Shown here piece after piece: positions 5,702 through 7,638 of a stretch of 7,638 nt of DNA. The stretch comes from an uncultured Gemmatimonadota bacterium (GTDB lineage Bacteria > Gemmatimonadota > Gemmatimonadetes > Gemmatimonadales > Gemmatimonadaceae). Positions within the stretch are counted from its first letter, which is position 1; every line of letters begins with the position of its first letter. Under the pieces are notes generated by a model. That model saw nothing but the letters and a program-made list of their open reading frames with translations. It had not been told where the DNA came from and made no database searches. The stretch lies in NCBI GenBank assembly GCA_946479895.1, contig CAMLHT010000192.1, positions 1-7,638 on the forward strand, given 5' to 3'. Made by a program: the position numbers and the translations under genes.

Positions 5702-5711
5702 AGTATCATTT
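5702..5711. promoter_or_regulatory. AT-rich island, possible shared -10 region for divergent genes
   Basis: AGTATCATTT is the AT-rich stretch closest to the TPR start in this GC-rich gap. On the plus strand TATCAT (5704-5709) resembles a -10 for the TPR gene, giving a leader of about 24 nt. On the minus strand the complement reads ATGATACT, resembling a -10 for the exonuclease gene. No convincing -35 is seen for either. Confidence 0.35.
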
Positions 5712-5738
5712 GGTACTCCCACCACAGGCAGGCTGGCC

Positions 5739-7331
5739 ATGACGGTGCCTCGGTTCGTGATCGCAGTCCCGCTCCTGATGTCGGCGGTTGCAGCGCAGCG
5801 AGTGATGGCCCAGGAGCACCAGCACCCGGCGGGCGAGAAGCTCGGGAGCGTCCACTTCGAGACCTCGTGCGCCCCCGCCGTGTCCGCGCAGTTCGACCAC
5901 GCGATCGCACTGCTGCATTCCTTCGAGTTCGGATCGGCGATCCAGGGATTCAACGGCGTGCTCGCGGCGGACTCGACGTGCGCCATGGCGCAGTGGGGAA
6001 TCGCACTCGCGCGCTGGGGCAATCCCATGGTGCCGAACCAGCGGGCCGCGGCGACGCTCGAGCCGGGCCGGCAGGCCGCGCAGCGAGCGGCGCGGATGAA
6101 GGAGTCGGCGACGCCGCGGGAACGCGCGTACATCGACGCCGTGGGCCGGCTGTACGAGAACTACGAGACGACGTCCCAGACGTCGCGCGTGGTTGCCTAC
6201 GAGAAGGCGATGGCCGACGTCGCCACGCGCTACATCGCGGACACCGAAGCCTCGATCTTCTACGCAATCGCCATGGTCGCGTCGGCGCCGCCGACGGACA
6301 AGACCTACGCCAATCAGCTCCGCGCCGGATCCATGCTGGAGGCGATGTGGGCGCGCCAGCCGGACCACCCCGGGCTCGCGCACTACATCATCCACGCCTA
6401 CGACGTCCCGGCCCTCGCTCCGCAGGCCAGGGCAGCAGCGGAGCGCTATGCGACCATCGCGCCGTCGGCTGCGCACGCCCTGCACATGCCCTCGCACACC
6501 TTCACGCGGGTCGGGCTGTGGAACGAGTCGGTCGCCACGAACCTGAAGTCGATGGAGGCCGCGCGGCGTGATTCGTCGGTGGGCGAAATGCTGCACGCGA
6601 TGGATTACGCCACCTATGCGTACCTCCAGATGCGGAACGATACGGCGGCGAAGGCGATGGTTGACCGGCTGCCGGCGATCGCGCCGACGTATGACGTGAA
6701 CGCGCTGCGCGGGGCGGCGACCGGGGCGGCGGGGATGTACGCGCTCGCGGCCATTCCGGCTCGCTATGCCCTCGAGCGTCGCGACTGGAAGGCCGCGGCG
6801 GCGATCGAGCCCCGGACGTCCGCCTATCCGCACACCGACGCGATCAGCTGGTTCGCGCGGGCGCTCGGCGCCGCGCACACCGGAGACCGCCCCCGGGCAC
6901 GCGTCGCGCTGGACTCGCTCGCCGTGCTTCGCGATCGGCTCACCAGCGCCGGAGAGGCCTACTGGGCCGAGCAGGTGGCGATCCAGCAGCTGGAGGCGCG
7001 CGCGGTCCTGTACGTGGCCGAGGGCGTTCCCGCCGAAGCGCTGAAGCAGATGGAAGAGGCGGCGAGGCGCGAGGACGCCACCGAGAAGAGCGCCGTGACC
7101 CCCGGCCCGATCGTGCCGGCCCACGAGCTGTTCGGCGACCTCTACTTCGACATGAGGCGATACCGCGACGCGCTCGCGCACTATCGGGACGCGCTGGTGA
7201 AGGAGCCGGGCCGGTTCCGCTCGCTGTACGGAGCGATGAAGTCGGCGGCGGCGATCGGCGACCGCAAGCTCCAGGGAGAGTTCGCCGCGCAGATCGAGAG
7301 GATCACCGGGTCGACTGCCTGGACGAAGTGA
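5739..7331 (+). CDS. Secreted tetratricopeptide-repeat protein of unknown function
   Basis: 530 residues from ATG 5739. A Sec signal (hydrophobic FVIAVPLLMSAVAA, probable cleavage after VMA near residue 24) leads into a His-rich mature start (EHQH). Alpha-helical TPR-like repeats follow: residues 50-95 (QFDHAIALLHSFEFGSAIQGF, then CAMAQWGIALARWGNPM) and a clear C-terminal pair around 461-500 (AHELFGDLYFDMRRYRDALAHY). The middle has two His clusters typical of this family, GLAHYIIHAYD (His215, His219) and HALHMPSHTF (His246, His249, His253), and Cys44 and Cys81 may form a disulfide. The family is common as an exported TPR protein but has no settled function; the His clusters hint at metal binding, which is inference. 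The start is chosen for the signal peptide and a modest AGG (5730-5732); the frame extends back through the hexamer array but that part is not credible as protein. Its TGA overlaps the next gene. Confidence 0.85.
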   Translation: MTVPRFVIAVPLLMSAVAAQRVMAQEHQHPAGEKLGSVHFETSCAPAVSAQFDHAIALLHSFEFGSAIQGFNGVLAADSTCAMAQWGIALARWGNPMVPNQRAAATLEPGRQAAQRAARMKESATPRERAYIDAVGRLYENYETTSQTSRVVAYEKAMADVATRYIADTEASIFYAIAMVASAPPTDKTYANQLRAGSMLEAMWARQPDHPGLAHYIIHAYDVPALAPQARAAAERYATIAPSAAHALHMPSHTFTRVGLWNESVATNLKSMEAARRDSSVGEMLHAMDYATYAYLQMRNDTAAKAMVDRLPAIAPTYDVNALRGAATGAAGMYALAAIPARYALERRDWKAAAAIEPRTSAYPHTDAISWFARALGAAHTGDRPRARVALDSLAVLRDRLTSAGEAYWAEQVAIQQLEARAVLYVAEGVPAEALKQMEEAARREDATEKSAVTPGPIVPAHELFGDLYFDMRRYRDALAHYRDALVKEPGRFRSLYGAMKSAAAIGDRKLQGEFAAQIERITGSTAWTK

Positions 7332-7638
7332 TCGGGGAGAAGCGCGAATCCTGGCACACGCGCCTCTGGCGGTGGGGATTCAACTTCTTCCCCGCGTATC
7401 GCGGCACCGGCGGGCGGGTGACCTTCATCGCGTCGGACTGGACGGAGATCCACGTGACGGTGCCGCTCAACTGGCGCACCCGGAACTACGTCGGGACGAT
7501 CTTCGGCGGCAGCATGTATGGGGCCCTCGATCCCATGTACATGCTCATGCTGATCAAGATCCTCGGGCCGAAGTACGTCGTGTGGGACAAGACGGCGGCG
7601 ATCCGTTTCCGGCGCCCGGGCAGGGAGCGGCTGTTCGC
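7328..7638 (+). CDS. DUF4442-family hotdog-fold protein (3' end outside window)
   Basis: A reading frame open from GTG 7328 to the window edge, 103 full codons with no stop. The translation contains FNFFPAYRGTGGRVTFIASD, VPLNWRTRNYVGTIFGGSMY, DPMYMLMLIKILGPKYVVWDK and AAIRFRRPGRERLF, matching DUF4442, a hotdog-fold family related to thioesterases; the usual length is about 150 residues, so roughly the last third is missing. GTG overlaps the TPR stop as GTGA (7328-7331), the classic arrangement for translational coupling, and there is no good ribosome binding site of its own (only GGA at 7321-7323). The family lies in acyl-CoA thioesterase-like space, but substrate and activity are unknown. 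The frame is also open upstream inside the TPR gene, so the exact start is inferred from the overlap and family alignment. Confidence 0.82.
   Translation, partial: MIGEKRESWHTRLWRWGFNFFPAYRGTGGRVTFIASDWTEIHVTVPLNWRTRNYVGTIFGGSMYGALDPMYMLMLIKILGPKYVVWDKTAAIRFRRPGRERLF

Noticed and set aside
5619..5738. Upstream extension of the TPR gene beginning with a Gly-Val repeat
   Set aside because: It would place a credible Sec signal peptide 40 residues inside the protein; the ATG at 5739 is the better start.
5706..7181. 491-residue open frame on the minus strand over the TPR gene
   Set aside because: Arg-rich antisense shadow of the TPR gene, with no recognisable domain.
1..7638. Mobile element, prophage or defence island
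   Set aside because: No transposase, integrase, phage structural gene, terminal repeats or toxin-antitoxin pair is visible; the stand-alone nuclease and SET genes alone do not make a defence system.

Overview
The window is a GC-rich (about two-thirds G+C by eye), densely coding chromosomal fragment from a bacterium with a large exported proteome. It carries a TolB-type amidohydrolase, a PQQ sugar dehydrogenase, a Tat-like class V aminotransferase, a secreted TPR protein and several lipoprotein or signal-peptide leaders. Short CCTGA-type and GGGAGT-type repeats lie between genes. This combination suggests an environmental Acidobacteriota (Vicinamibacteria-like) or Gemmatimonadota genome. That is an inference from gene style; there is no marker gene. 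I see no rRNA, tRNA, CRISPR array, transposase or phage gene.

Layout: (1) 1-731 +, C-terminal part of an exported amidohydrolase. (2) 790-1512 +, an unrecognised lipoprotein with a very strong ribosome binding site. (3) 1640-2887 +, a PQQ-dependent soluble aldose dehydrogenase-like protein. (4) 2888-2989, a convergent spacer filled with CCTGA motifs and their mirror copies. (5) 2990-4246 -, an exported PLP-dependent class V aminotransferase. (6) A 49-bp divergent promoter gap, then 4296-4784 +, a compact SET-domain lysine methyltransferase with a post-SET zinc cluster, probably read from a leaderless mRNA. (7) 4777-5613 -, a small 5'-3' exonuclease (PIN/FEN type), overlapping the SET gene tail to tail by 8 bp. 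(8) 5614-5738, a divergent regulatory spacer holding a GGGAGT hexamer array with G-quadruplex potential, a 15-bp perfect palindrome and one AT-rich promoter island. (9) 5739-7331 +, a secreted TPR protein of unknown role, whose stop overlaps (GTGA) the start of (10) 7328-end +, a DUF4442 hotdog-fold protein cut by the window edge.

The genes do not form one clear pathway. Genes 1-3 are co-oriented exported proteins and could be partly co-transcribed. The strand changes at 2888-2989, 4247-4295, 4777-4784 and 5614-5738 split the rest into short units. The only strong operon evidence is the TPR/DUF4442 overlap. The parts most worth a second look are the non-coding spacers: the hexamer array with the palindrome at 5615-5683, and the 7-8 nt periodic CCTGA array at 2892-2985. 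No known defence or biosynthetic system is present.
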